The notes under the pieces: generated by a model
Told to the model about the DNA's origin: nothing
Databases searched by the model: none
The model's input: the letters and a program-made list of their open reading frames with translations, nothing else
Made by a program: the position numbers and the translations under genes
Assembly (NCBI GenBank): GCA_021794195.1
Contig: JAJYRG010000007.1
Coordinates: 1 to 54,924 of the forward strand
Direction: 5' to 3'
Source of the DNA: Bacteroidota bacterium
GTDB taxonomy: Bacteria > Bacteroidota > Bacteroidia > Sphingobacteriales > Sphingobacteriaceae
Length of the DNA stretch: 54,924 bases
Part shown: positions 39,359 through 48,437 of the stretch, in pieces
How positions within the stretch are numbered: the first letter of the stretch is position 1
How the letters are laid out: each line of letters opens with the position of its first letter

Positions 39359-40402
39359 ATGAGAAAAATACTTTTAAGTGTGTTTATATTAGGCTTAACC
39401 AGCGGGGTGTTTGCCCAGCAAGAAAATCTATCAAACAGTACCGAACCGATTCAAGCTGAAGATCCTCCAATAGATGGATATATGGATAAGTCTGATATCG
39501 AAAACAGAAAGGTGGTACCTTACGCAAATATAAGAGCAACAGATGTAGCGTATAGCAAAAGAGTATGGAGAGAGATAGATTTGAGAGAGCGGTTGAATAA
39601 AGCTTTCGCTTCGCCAAAATCAAGGTTAATAGATATTTTGATAGAAGCGGTAATGGCAGGCGAATTAACTGCTTACGATCCGACCCCAACTGAAAATGAT
39701 CCCACTGGAGATAGTTTTAAAAATATTTTACCGCCTGATCAGGTGATGGCTCGATTTGGAGGGGACAGTACATTGGTAGAAGTATATGATGAAAATAATG
39801 AAGTAGTTTCTTCTCATTATGAAGCTACGTCTTTTGACGGGGAAGAGATTGTTAAATTTCGTATTAAAGAAGATTGGATTTTTGACAAACAAAGATCTGT
39901 ATTTGAACCTCGGATCATTGGTATTGCGCCTTTAATTACTCCACATATTCCAGGTATGGAATCCACTATTGGCCTCCCTGGCGAAAATGATGATGATACA
40001 GAAATAGGTGCAGATCCCTTCGATCCCTTTGCTGTATCTGCAGAACCGGAGGAAGATAATATTGAAGATGAAGGGATAGAAAGTGAAGAGATAGAAAATG
40101 AAAATATTCCGATGGCAGGAATGCCAAAGGTGGATCCTACGCCGGCATTTTGGGTGTATTTTCCAGAAGCACGGCATGTTCTCGTGAATAAAGAAGTCAT
40201 GGATTATAGTAATGATGCAACAGGTCTTAGCTATGACGATATCTTTATTCAAAGAAAATTCAGAAGTTATATTATTAAAGAATCTAATCCGGAAGATGTA
40301 CGGATTAAAGATTATATTGAAGATGATATGGACAGGTTGTTAGAATCTGAAAGGATAAAAAAATCCTTGGTTGACTTCGAACAAGATCTTTGGTCATATT
40401 AA
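39359..40402 (+). CDS. gldN: T9SS protein GldN
   Basis: Signal peptide; VPYANIRATDVAYSKRVWREIDLRERLNKAF; FRIKEDWIFDKQRSVFEPRIIGIAPL; FFWVYFPEAR-like APAFWVYFPEARHVLVNKEV segment (here TPAFWVYFPEARHVLVNKEV). Confidence 0.94.
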   Translation: MRKILLSVFILGLTSGVFAQQENLSNSTEPIQAEDPPIDGYMDKSDIENRKVVPYANIRATDVAYSKRVWREIDLRERLNKAFASPKSRLIDILIEAVMAGELTAYDPTPTENDPTGDSFKNILPPDQVMARFGGDSTLVEVYDENNEVVSSHYEATSFDGEEIVKFRIKEDWIFDKQRSVFEPRIIGIAPLITPHIPGMESTIGLPGENDDDTEIGADPFDPFAVSAEPEEDNIEDEGIESEEIENENIPMAGMPKVDPTPAFWVYFPEARHVLVNKEVMDYSNDATGLSYDDIFIQRKFRSYIIKESNPEDVRIKDYIEDDMDRLLESERIKKSLVDFEQDLWSY

Positions 40403-40535
40403 AAAGTGATGTTAATTACAAATAGCCGTTAATTTTAAAGTTTTAAAAAAACATGATTATTTAAGCATAAATATTTGTGTATAAATCAACGGATTTATTT
40501 ATGTTTGTTTACATTTAATTTTTAAACACAAAGTT

Positions 40536-41399
40536 GTGCAGTTATCAAAGGTTGACATAGTTTCTGACATAACACCGGAAGAGTTTATCCAAAACTACTT
40601 GAAAAAGAACAAACCCGTATTGCTTAAAAACTTTATACGGAAAGATAGCCCTTGCTGGGACAAATGGAGTTATGAATACTTTAAAGAGATAGCAGGGGAT
40701 GAGGTGGTGTCTATTTATGGTAAAGAAGATGAACATCAGGACCGTGCGGCGAGTGCGCCTATTGGGAAGATGACTTTCGGTGAATACTTAGATCTTATAC
40801 AAGAGAAACCGGTAGATATAAGGTTGTTTTTATTTAACCTCATGAAAATCCGCCCGGAACTTAAGAAAGATGTGTTGTTTAATGATGTGACCGGAGGGAA
40901 AGTATTACAGTGGCTGCCTCTGATGTTTTTTGGGGGAGAAGGATCCGCGACGCGTAATCATTTTGATATTGACATGTCACATGTTTTTATCTCTCAGTTT
41001 GAAGGTATTAAACGGATTTGGCTGTTCCCTAACGATCAGTCAGACTTGATGTATAAATTGCCCTATAATTTTCACAGTATCGCTAATTTAAAAACTTCAG
41101 ACCCACAAGAGTATCCGGCATTAAAGCATTTAAAAGGTATAGAAGGAATAATTGACAAGGGAGATACGCTATATATGCCCGCAGGGTGGTGGCATTATAT
41201 TCAATATGAGACGCATGGCTATTCTATTTCGGTAAGAGCTTTGCCGTCCACTTTTAATGAGAAGTTTAAAGGTGCCAGAAACTTATTCGTCACCCGATAT
41301 TTTGATGACGCCATGCGCAGGTTGTTTAAAGATCGCTGGTTTGATTACAAAATAAAAGTGGCAAAAAATAGAGCCGATCGTGCTTTGAAGAAAATTTAA
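40536..41399 (+). CDS. Cupin-like/JmjC-like protein (FIH-type 2-oxoglutarate oxygenase fold)
   Basis: GTG start; KPVLLKNFI; TRNHFDIDMSHVFISQFEGIKRIWLFPNDQ (HxD) and DTLYMPAGWWHYIQYETHGYSISVRAL (distal His). Confidence 0.82.
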   Translation: MQLSKVDIVSDITPEEFIQNYLKKNKPVLLKNFIRKDSPCWDKWSYEYFKEIAGDEVVSIYGKEDEHQDRAASAPIGKMTFGEYLDLIQEKPVDIRLFLFNLMKIRPELKKDVLFNDVTGGKVLQWLPLMFFGGEGSATRNHFDIDMSHVFISQFEGIKRIWLFPNDQSDLMYKLPYNFHSIANLKTSDPQEYPALKHLKGIEGIIDKGDTLYMPAGWWHYIQYETHGYSISVRALPSTFNEKFKGARNLFVTRYFDDAMRRLFKDRWFDYKIKVAKNRADRALKKI

Positions 41400-41422
41400 C
41401 AATACTTTCTTTGAAAAGTAAT

Positions 41423-41466
41423 AAAAAAGCTGTTTTAGATTATATCTATAAACAGCTTTTTTTATT
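41423..41466 (+). terminator. Rho-independent terminator after the cupin-like gene
   Basis: AAAAAAGCTGTTT ... AAACAGCTTTTTTT inverted repeat followed by T-tract. Confidence 0.8.
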
Positions 41467-41796
41467 AGGTATAAAAAAATGTTTTCGATGTTGCTTGGCA
41501 AGAATGAAGTTTGTTTTTGACAGATATGAGGCTTCACAATAAAAACGCTAAGAATGAATTTAAATAATGCCAAAAACAAATAAGGTAAAATCCATTTTAT
41601 GGAACTAATATTTAAGAGATTGATAACGATGGGATAATGTGGTTTTAAGGAGGTGGAGGGTAAGTTCAGGTTAATCAAGATATTATATAGAGTAGTAGCA
41701 AATCTCTATTGAATGGCATACGATAACAATAACAATTCAAGAATCATTTTTTGTAATCGCTTACAAGTTACTGTTCTGAAGGCTGTGCGTAAATAA

Positions 41797-41840
41797 ATAA
41801 CCCCAAAATTGAAGCTAATACCTTTTAATTTTGGGGTTAT
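41797..41840 (-). terminator. Perfect 14-bp inverted repeat, possible terminator for the downstream minus-strand gene
   Basis: ATAACCCCAAAATT (41797-41810) / AATTTTGGGGTTAT (41827-41840); minus-strand tail ATTTATTTACG is only moderately U-rich. Confidence 0.5.
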
Positions 41841-41913
41841 GGATTATTTCCGCAGTTCATTAGAGTTCAGCGGAGATTATCTTATCAGCATTTTTTATGA
41901 GGTAGTGGCTATG

Positions 41914-42267
41914 CTATACGGCAAAAGAATCCCCACATCCACAAGTATCTGAGGCGTTTGGGTTTTCAAAAGTAAAACCGCGGGCATCGAGTCCGCTTTT
42001 AAAATCGACCACCATTCCGGCTAAATATAAAGTGTGTGATTTATTCATAAAAACACGGATTCCTTCTACTTCATATTCAACATCGCCGTCTTGCTCGCGA
42101 TCAAAACCTAACATATAACTCATACCGGAGCAGCCCCCTGCTTGCACTCCTAAACGAAGACCAAACTCCTCTGTAAGTTCTTGTTGGTCAATGAGCTTTT
42201 TAAGTTCAGCTATTGCACCCTCTGTAATTTTTACCGGACTTTTTGTTGTTTTTGTTTCTGTGTTCAT
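41914..42267 (-). CDS. HesB/IscA/SufA-type iron-sulfur cluster assembly protein
   Basis: GLRLGVQAGGCSGMSYMLGF and NASDTCGCGDSFAV motifs; start MNTETKTTK at 42267. Confidence 0.94.
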   Translation of the reverse strand: MNTETKTTKSPVKITEGAIAELKKLIDQQELTEEFGLRLGVQAGGCSGMSYMLGFDREQDGDVEYEVEGIRVFMNKSHTLYLAGMVVDFKSGLDARGFTFENPNASDTCGCGDSFAV

Positions 42268-42368
42268 AAACTTGCTCCTAATCTTTATTCGATTATATAA
42301 CAAAAATACATATTTTTAGCAAAAGAAGAGGCGAATCCTTAGTTTTGACATTTAATAAACATAACGGA

Positions 42369-42908
42369 ATGGATATTATTCAATTTTTTGGAAATCTTTT
42401 TCTCCTTACGTTTTCCATATTTGCGGGCTTGGTTATTGCTTTTCGTCTATTATGGCCGGTAATAAAAGCTCAAATGTTGCGCATGCAATCCTTGCAGTCT
42501 TCGAGAAGCCTGACGAAAGATACGTTGCAATTAAAATTAACAGCTTATGAACGTCTGTTATTATTTAGCCATCGTATTTCACCTGAACAGATTCTAAAAA
42601 GAAATCAAGATGAACTAAAAAGAGCAAATGTACAATTACTTAGTCAAATTCTTTTGGCAGATATCGATGCGGAGTTTCAACATAACTTTGCACAACAACT
42701 GTATATAAGTGATGAGGCTTGGGCAGCCGTCATTACTTTAAAGGATAATACGAAAGCCCTTTACAGAAATTTAGCTACTCAAATGGAGGATGAAAGTGAT
42801 TGCCAAGGATATATGTCTTCAATATTCACTCAGATAGAAGGAATAAAACCGAATCCTTATTCTGAGGTTCAGCAGATTTTAAAAAAGGAAATGAACTTTT
42901 TATCCTAA
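42369..42908 (+). CDS. Conserved-looking membrane-anchored protein of unknown function
   Basis: ORF 42345..42908; internal start MDIIQFFGNLFLLTFSIFAGLVIAFRLL gives an N-terminal TM helix; remainder helical (LKLTAYERLLLFSHRISPEQILKRNQ). No function read from sequence. Confidence 0.65.
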   Translation: MDIIQFFGNLFLLTFSIFAGLVIAFRLLWPVIKAQMLRMQSLQSSRSLTKDTLQLKLTAYERLLLFSHRISPEQILKRNQDELKRANVQLLSQILLADIDAEFQHNFAQQLYISDEAWAAVITLKDNTKALYRNLATQMEDESDCQGYMSSIFTQIEGIKPNPYSEVQQILKKEMNFLS

Positions 42909-42976
42909 AAAAAGAAGGAATATAGAAAAACAGAAAAATAAATGAACGATTTTCAAAGAAGAGAACATTTATATTC

Positions 42977-42984
42977 TATATTTG
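42977..42984 (+). promoter_or_regulatory. -7 box (TATATTTG) upstream of glyA
   Basis: Matches TAnnTTTG; 57 nt before the glyA ATG. Confidence 0.45.
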
Positions 42985-43041
42985 CATGTACAACTAAATA
43001 CAGGGAAAAATACATAAGAACTCCTTAAAATTACAGGTAAA

Positions 43042-44313
43042 ATGAAAAGAGACCACAGTGTTTTTAATCTTATATCAGAAGAACTCAATCGTCAGGAAGA
43101 GGGCATAGAACTAATTGCTTCAGAAAATTTTGTGAGTAAGCAAGTCATGGAAGCTGCAGGTTCGGTATTAACAAATAAATATGCCGAAGGCCTTCCGGGA
43201 AAGCGTTATTATGGAGGCTGTGAAGTCGTCGATCAGATTGAGACTTTGGCTATCGATAGAGCGAAACAACTTTTTGGGGCGGAATGGGTCAATGTACAAC
43301 CGCATTCTGGAGCCCAGGCGAATGCAGCTGCATTTTTGGCAATATTGAATCCAGGAGATAAAATATTAGGTTTTGATCTCTCTCACGGAGGCCACTTAAC
43401 GCATGGTTCGCATGCTAATTTTTCGGGAAAGTTATACGAACCTCATTTTTATGGAGTTGAAAAAGAAACCGGATTGGTAGATTATAAGCAACTGGAAGAA
43501 ACAGCACTGAAAGAAAAACCGAAGGTGATTATTGCAGGAGCATCTGCTTATTCCAGAGATTGGGATTACGAACGGATCCGAAAGGTGGCAGATGAGATTG
43601 GGGCATTGGTTTTAGCGGATATATCACACCCTGCAGGATTGATTGCTCGTGGTTTATTGGCCGATCCCATGAAGCATTGTCATATAGTAACCACCACTAC
43701 GCACAAAACTTTGAGGGGTCCCAGAGGAGGGATGATCATGGTAGGAAAAGATTTTGAAAATCCGTGGGGTATTAAAAATGCTAAAGGGGAGTTAAGAACA
43801 TTGACACAGTTATTGGATTTAGCTGTATTTCCCGGTACTCAAGGAGGGCCTTTAGAACATATTATTGCCGCTAAAGCGATCGCTTTTGGAGAAGCTTTGA
43901 GTGATGAATATAAAGAGTATATCACTCAAGTTAAATCAAACGCGTCAACTTTAGCAAACTATTTTGTTGAGAATGGGTATGATATCATTTCTAAAGGAAC
44001 GGATAATCATTTAATATTGATTGACCTAAGAAACAAAGATATTTCAGGGAAAAAAGCAGAAGCTGTCTTGGGTAAAGCTGGTATCACAACGAATAAAAAT
44101 ATGGTTCCTTTTGATACACGTTCCCCTTTTGTGACTTCTGGCGTACGTTTCGGAACCGCAGCTATCACTACCCGTGGGATGAAAGAAGAGGACATGGTAC
44201 AAGTGGGAGAGTTTATCGATAGAGCTTTAAAAGCTGGTGATGATGAACGGATTTTAACAGGAATAAAGGAGGAAGTAAAAAATATTATGGGTAAATTTCC
44301 TCTTTATCAATAA
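43042..44313 (+). CDS. glyA: Serine hydroxymethyltransferase
   Basis: [68 protein letters not shown]-Lys motif. Confidence 0.98.
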   Translation: MKRDHSVFNLISEELNRQEEGIELIASENFVSKQVMEAAGSVLTNKYAEGLPGKRYYGGCEVVDQIETLAIDRAKQLFGAEWVNVQPHSGAQANAAAFLAILNPGDKILGFDLSHGGHLTHGSHANFSGKLYEPHFYGVEKETGLVDYKQLEETALKEKPKVIIAGASAYSRDWDYERIRKVADEIGALVLADISHPAGLIARGLLADPMKHCHIVTTTTHKTLRGPRGGMIMVGKDFENPWGIKNAKGELRTLTQLLDLAVFPGTQGGPLEHIIAAKAIAFGEALSDEYKEYITQVKSNASTLANYFVENGYDIISKGTDNHLILIDLRNKDISGKKAEAVLGKAGITTNKNMVPFDTRSPFVTSGVRFGTAAITTRGMKEEDMVQVGEFIDRALKAGDDERILTGIKEEVKNIMGKFPLYQ

Positions 44314-44346
44314 AAAAAATAAGCATTTATTATACTGCTAAAAGGG

Positions 44347-44390
44347 AAGCTCCGTCTGGTTAAATGCCAAAGATGGAGCTTTTTTATTTT
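44347..44390 (+). terminator. Rho-independent terminator after glyA
   Basis: AAGCTCCGTCT (44347-44357) / AGATGGAGCTT (44371-44381) with one G.U pair, followed by T-tract. Confidence 0.85.
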
Positions 44391-44648
44391 GTTATTCTAC
44401 TGAAAAAATATTATTTTTATAAAGCATATAATGCGTTGTAAAATAGCGGAAATCTCAATTAAGTAAATATATTGTGAATTTTTGTTAAAAAACAAAGCAT
44501 AAATTTGAATCATAATTTATTTTTATTCTCTTTGGTATAGATAGTCACACATAAAAAAAAGAAAAGCGTATAAAGAAACAATTACTCTTATTTTAAGACA
44601 AACGAATTTTTAGAATTAAAAACCAAGTTACTTTAGGGGGACTTACAA

Positions 44649-45233
44649 ATGTTAGCAGATAAAAAGAGTGATCAAGAACTTATACAGGCCTACATTGAAG
44701 GCGATGAAAAAGCATTAGAAGCACTGTTGTATCAATATAAAGATAAAATATATACATCTATTTACATTCGTCTGAAAGACCACTTCATTGCAGAGGATGT
44801 GTTTCAAGAGACTTTTATCAAAATCATTAACACACTTAAATCAGGTAAATATAATCACGAAGGTAAATTTTTACCTTGGGCGATGCGCATTGCTTATAAT
44901 CTTGTGATGGATCATTTTAGAAAAATGAAGCGTACCCCTCCCGTGGTAAATAATGAAGGATTTGATATTTTTGAAATACTGAATTTTTCCGAAGATGATG
45001 CAGAGGTACAACTCATAAAACAACAGAGAGACAGAGATTTAAAGAAAGTTATTCAGATGTTGCCCGATGAACAAAAAGAGGTTTTGATAATGCGGCATTA
45101 CTGTGAAATGAGTTTTAAAGAAATTGCCGACATAACGGATGTCAGTATCAATACTGCTTTGGGGCGGATGAGATATGCACTGAGCAATATGCGTAAGTTA
45201 ATCGAAGAGAATAATTTAGTCCTTCAAAGTTGA
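44649..45233 (+). CDS. ECF-type RNA polymerase sigma factor (sigma-70 family)
   Basis: IAEDVFQETFIKIINTLKSGKYNHEGKFLPWAMRIAYNLVMDHFRKMKR (region 2) and LPDEQKEVLIMRHYCEMSFKEIADITDVSINTALGRMRYALSNMRK (region 4). Confidence 0.94.
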   Translation: MLADKKSDQELIQAYIEGDEKALEALLYQYKDKIYTSIYIRLKDHFIAEDVFQETFIKIINTLKSGKYNHEGKFLPWAMRIAYNLVMDHFRKMKRTPPVVNNEGFDIFEILNFSEDDAEVQLIKQQRDRDLKKVIQMLPDEQKEVLIMRHYCEMSFKEIADITDVSINTALGRMRYALSNMRKLIEENNLVLQS

Positions 45234-45274
45234 ACGAACTTTGAAGTTTATTAAAAAGAGGTTTCATAAAAGAC

Positions 45275-45303
45275 AAAATGGCATGTATTCATGCCATTTT
45301 TTT
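45275..45303 (+). terminator. Rho-independent terminator after the ECF sigma gene
   Basis: AAAATGGCATG (45275-45285) / CATGCCATTTT (45290-45300), 4-nt loop, T-tract. Confidence 0.88.
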
Positions 45304-45334
45304 ATTTTTAAAGGGTTTTATTCTAATTTTCGCC

Positions 45335-45342
45335 TATCTTTG
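45335..45342 (+). promoter_or_regulatory. -7 box (TATCTTTG) for the Zn metallopeptidase gene
   Basis: TATCTTTG; implies a leader of roughly 170 nt before the ATG at 45520. Confidence 0.5.
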
Positions 45343-45519
45343 CGGTAAAATCATCAGATATGTGACGGTGGTATAGACTTTGGAGACTGGAAATAGGAAC
45401 CATAATTTGGTTTGTGAAAATATAAATGATAAAAAAAGATAAGCCTCTAAACGAGGTGGTATATGTTACGTGTTTTTAGGGTTTTAGAGAAAAACCTTCA
45501 TTAAAATAAAAAGATTTAT

Positions 45520-46209
45520 ATGATTGGATTTTATTGGATATTGTTTATTGGAATAATGGTGATCAGTATGATCGTCCAAGCTCGGTTTAAAAACCGTTTT
45601 AAAAAATATTCAGAAATGGCTCTTTCTTCCGGTTTAACGGGAGCAGAAGTAGCAGAAAAAATGCTTCAGGAAAATGGAATTTACGATGTGCAGGTTACGT
45701 CTATTGAAGGACGGTTGGGTGATCATTATAACCCTACTAACCGTACTGTTAATTTAAGTCCAGAAGTGTATCATGGAAGAAGTGTTGCCGCTGCCGCTGT
45801 ATCTTCTCATGAGTGCGGTCACGCTATACAGCATGCCAATGCTTATTCTTGGTTACAATTTCGTTCAGCTATGGTACCCATGGTGAGTTTTGCTTCTAAA
45901 ATAACCACGTTTGTGTTGATGATTGGTGTATTCTTGGCGTTTTCCGGCAACTATATTCTGTTGGCTATAGGCGTAGGAGCTTTAGCCATCACCACTGTTT
46001 TTAGTTTCATAACTCTGCCTGTAGAGTTCGATGCTTCAAAACGGGCGCTCGCCTGGTTAGACACTGCAGGCATTACCCATAGCTCTCAAGAACATGATGG
46101 GGCAAAAGACGCTTTAAAATGGGCAGCAATGACCTACGTGGTAGCAGCTTTATCTTCGCTGGTTACTCTATTGTATTATGCCAGTATATTGCTCGGCAGA
46201 AGAGATTAA
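45520..46209 (+). CDS. Membrane zinc metallopeptidase (YugP-like)
   Basis: Several TM segments; zinc motif SSHECGHAIQHANAYSWLQFRSAMVP; FITLPVEFDASKRALAWLD. Confidence 0.93.
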   Translation: MIGFYWILFIGIMVISMIVQARFKNRFKKYSEMALSSGLTGAEVAEKMLQENGIYDVQVTSIEGRLGDHYNPTNRTVNLSPEVYHGRSVAAAAVSSHECGHAIQHANAYSWLQFRSAMVPMVSFASKITTFVLMIGVFLAFSGNYILLAIGVGALAITTVFSFITLPVEFDASKRALAWLDTAGITHSSQEHDGAKDALKWAAMTYVVAALSSLVTLLYYASILLGRRD

Positions 46210-46228
46210 GTGAATAGCACCGATATAT

Positions 46229-46254
46229 AAAGCGCGTTTATCGCGCTTTTTTTA
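46229..46254 (+). terminator. Rho-independent terminator after the metallopeptidase gene
   Basis: AAAGCGCG (46229-46236) / CGCGCTTT (46242-46249), T-tract. Confidence 0.85.
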
Positions 46255-46536
46255 TATACTAACTTTTTATTTATCGTCCTCTCTAGGGTAATGGCCCATG
46301 CAGCATTTTATTACCTCCATTCATGATAAATATCCACCTTTTTTGCCTGAAAAATCAATCTATTTCACGGAAATCCCAGTTAGCTTACCTTTTATTCGTA
46401 TTCCTGCTCATTACAAGCCGTCCTACTGCAGCTTTTATTAATTAATACGGAAAACTGTTTTCAAGTTAAGTCAAAACCTTAAGACCTTTTCATGTTCCTC
46501 TGATTTTTATTAATTTGGTTGTATATTTAACTTTCG

Positions 46537-47121
46537 ATGAAGGCCTCCATGGAATATGAAGAAAAGTTGTTCAACGAATTGCGGGAAGGAAGTAAATCAG
46601 CTTTTGAGCAATTGTACAAAAGGTATTATGGGAAATTATACCTTCATGCTTATATCCGTGTCAAAGACGAAGAGGTTGCTAAAGATCTTGTCCATGATCT
46701 ATTTATGGTAATTTGGCAAAATCGAAAAGAGATTGTAATAAAAACTAAATTTTCATCCTATATATATGCCTCTATACGGAATCGAGTGATTGATCATATA
46801 TCGAAAGAGCAATCTCAACAAAGATATCTGAATAGTTTGCATGACTATATGAAAGTGAATTCTTTTAAAACCGATTGCCTCGTTAGAGAAAAAATGCTCG
46901 CTGAACAAATAGAGCAGGTATTAGAGAGTTTTTCACCGCGTACTAAAGAGGTTTTTGATTTGAGTAGAAAAAAATTTCTTACTCATAAAGAAATAGCCAA
47001 GGAATTAAATCTTTCTGAACATACTGTCAGAGGGTATATAAAGACAGTTTTGCGGGTATTGCGAACAAAGTTTGGGAATATCCCTTGGGGTATTTTATTT
47101 TTGTTTTGGGGGAATTTTTAA
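46537..47121 (+). CDS. ECF RNA polymerase sigma factor of the Bacteroidota FecI-like expansion family
   Basis: EEVAKDLVHDLFMVIWQNRKEI...SYIYASIRNRVIDHISKEQ; FSPRTKEVFDLSRKKFLTHKEIAKELNLSEHTVRGYIKTVLRVLRTKF; next gene is fecR-like. Confidence 0.93.
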   Translation: MKASMEYEEKLFNELREGSKSAFEQLYKRYYGKLYLHAYIRVKDEEVAKDLVHDLFMVIWQNRKEIVIKTKFSSYIYASIRNRVIDHISKEQSQQRYLNSLHDYMKVNSFKTDCLVREKMLAEQIEQVLESFSPRTKEVFDLSRKKFLTHKEIAKELNLSEHTVRGYIKTVLRVLRTKFGNIPWGILFLFWGNF

Positions 47122-47179
47122 TATTTCACCCCCCCTCTTCCATGTTTATCCGTCATAGGGATAGTAAATCGAATAAAGC

Positions 47180-48283
47180 GTGGAAAACTTATCTGAGAAA
47201 AGAGCACAAAACCTTCTAAGAAAATACCTTCGAGGCCAATGTACAGGACCTGAAAAAGCTATCGTAGAGGAATGGTATCTTTCTTTACAATCTGAAGAAG
47301 AAGTCATTGATGAAGATGTTTTTTTAGAAAATTTAGTTGAACTGAACAAAAGATTACATGAAATTACGGTTAGCCAAAAAGTTAGGCGGTTGAAATATAT
47401 ATCCGTTGCAGCTGCCGTTCTGCTGTTTTTCTTAGGGGTAAACTTATTATGGAAAAAAGAAGATTTTTCGGAACACGAAAAAACGATTACAGTTCCTGCC
47501 GGGAATATACCGCCTGGAAGTAACAAGGCAATTCTTTCCGTTGACGGCATAGAGAACATGGAATTAAGCGGATCTCAAGAGGCACTGGTGTCAAATGACT
47601 CTTCTCTTGAATACGAAGATGGTACCCTCGTCAAAAATTTAGACAAAGCACGATTCATAACACTTACTACACCTGCTGCAGGGCAATATAGAGCAGTTTT
47701 ACCCGACGGTACGAAAGTGTGGTTAAATGCGCTTTCGTCTATCAAATACCCAGCGGTATTTGACAAGAAAAGGCGAATTGTGGAAGTCACAGGGGAGGTG
47801 TACTTTGAAGTAAAAAACAATCCGGATAAAACTTTTATTGTACATGCTAATCATCAAGAAATTGAAGTTTTAGGAACCTCTTTTAATATCCATGAATATG
47901 AAGATGAAAGTCAAGGGTATACTTCTCTTATTGAAGGCAGTCTTAAAGTAACGAATGAAAATGCGAAGAACGTTATTTTAACCCCAGGTCAGCAGGCTGT
48001 TGTGTCAAAAGAGAACGTTATCGAGGTGAAAAATGTAGATGTAGAAGAAGTAAGTGCATGGAAAGATGGATTATATATTTTACAAGATGCCCGCTTGGAT
48101 AAGTTTGTGAAGAATATAGAGCGGTGGTATGATGTCCAAATAGATATGGGGGAACATGGAAATAAAAGACTATCTGCAATTATTCCAAGAGACGCTAAAT
48201 TATCCGATGTGTTAAAGACAATAGCATTAAAAACAAAAATCCAGTTTAAAATGAAGGGAAGGAGGTTAAAGGTGATAAACTAA
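47180..48283 (+). CDS. FecR-family anti-sigma factor
   Basis: GTG start; one TM segment (YISVAAAVLLFFLGVNLLW); TTPAAGQYRAVLPDGTKVWLNALSSIKYPAVFDKKRRIVEVTGEVYFEVKNNPDKTFIVHANHQEIEVLGTSFNIHEY. Confidence 0.96.
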   Translation: MENLSEKRAQNLLRKYLRGQCTGPEKAIVEEWYLSLQSEEEVIDEDVFLENLVELNKRLHEITVSQKVRRLKYISVAAAVLLFFLGVNLLWKKEDFSEHEKTITVPAGNIPPGSNKAILSVDGIENMELSGSQEALVSNDSSLEYEDGTLVKNLDKARFITLTTPAAGQYRAVLPDGTKVWLNALSSIKYPAVFDKKRRIVEVTGEVYFEVKNNPDKTFIVHANHQEIEVLGTSFNIHEYEDESQGYTSLIEGSLKVTNENAKNVILTPGQQAVVSKENVIEVKNVDVEEVSAWKDGLYILQDARLDKFVKNIERWYDVQIDMGEHGNKRLSAIIPRDAKLSDVLKTIALKTKIQFKMKGRRLKVIN

Positions 48284-48384
48284 TATTTACTTAGGCAATG
48301 CGTGATTTATCAGCAGGGCCTCCTAAGGGTTTAACCGACAGATTAATAGCGTTATGATCGAATTATAAATTATTATATAAACCA

Positions 48385-48425
48385 AAAAACACATTCTTAG
48401 CATTGATTTTTAAGCCTGTGTTTTT
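48385..48425 (+). promoter_or_regulatory. Hairpin immediately upstream of susC
   Basis: AAAAACACA (48385-48393) / TGTGTTTTT (48417-48425), 23-nt loop; ends 12 nt before the ATG at 48438. Confidence 0.5.
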
Positions 48426-48437
48426 AATTAATAAACT

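Noticed and set aside
41283-41678. 131-aa minus-strand ORF overlapping the end of the cupin gene and its terminator
   Set aside because: Overlaps a supported CDS and runs through a terminator hairpin; hydrophobic AT-rich translation.
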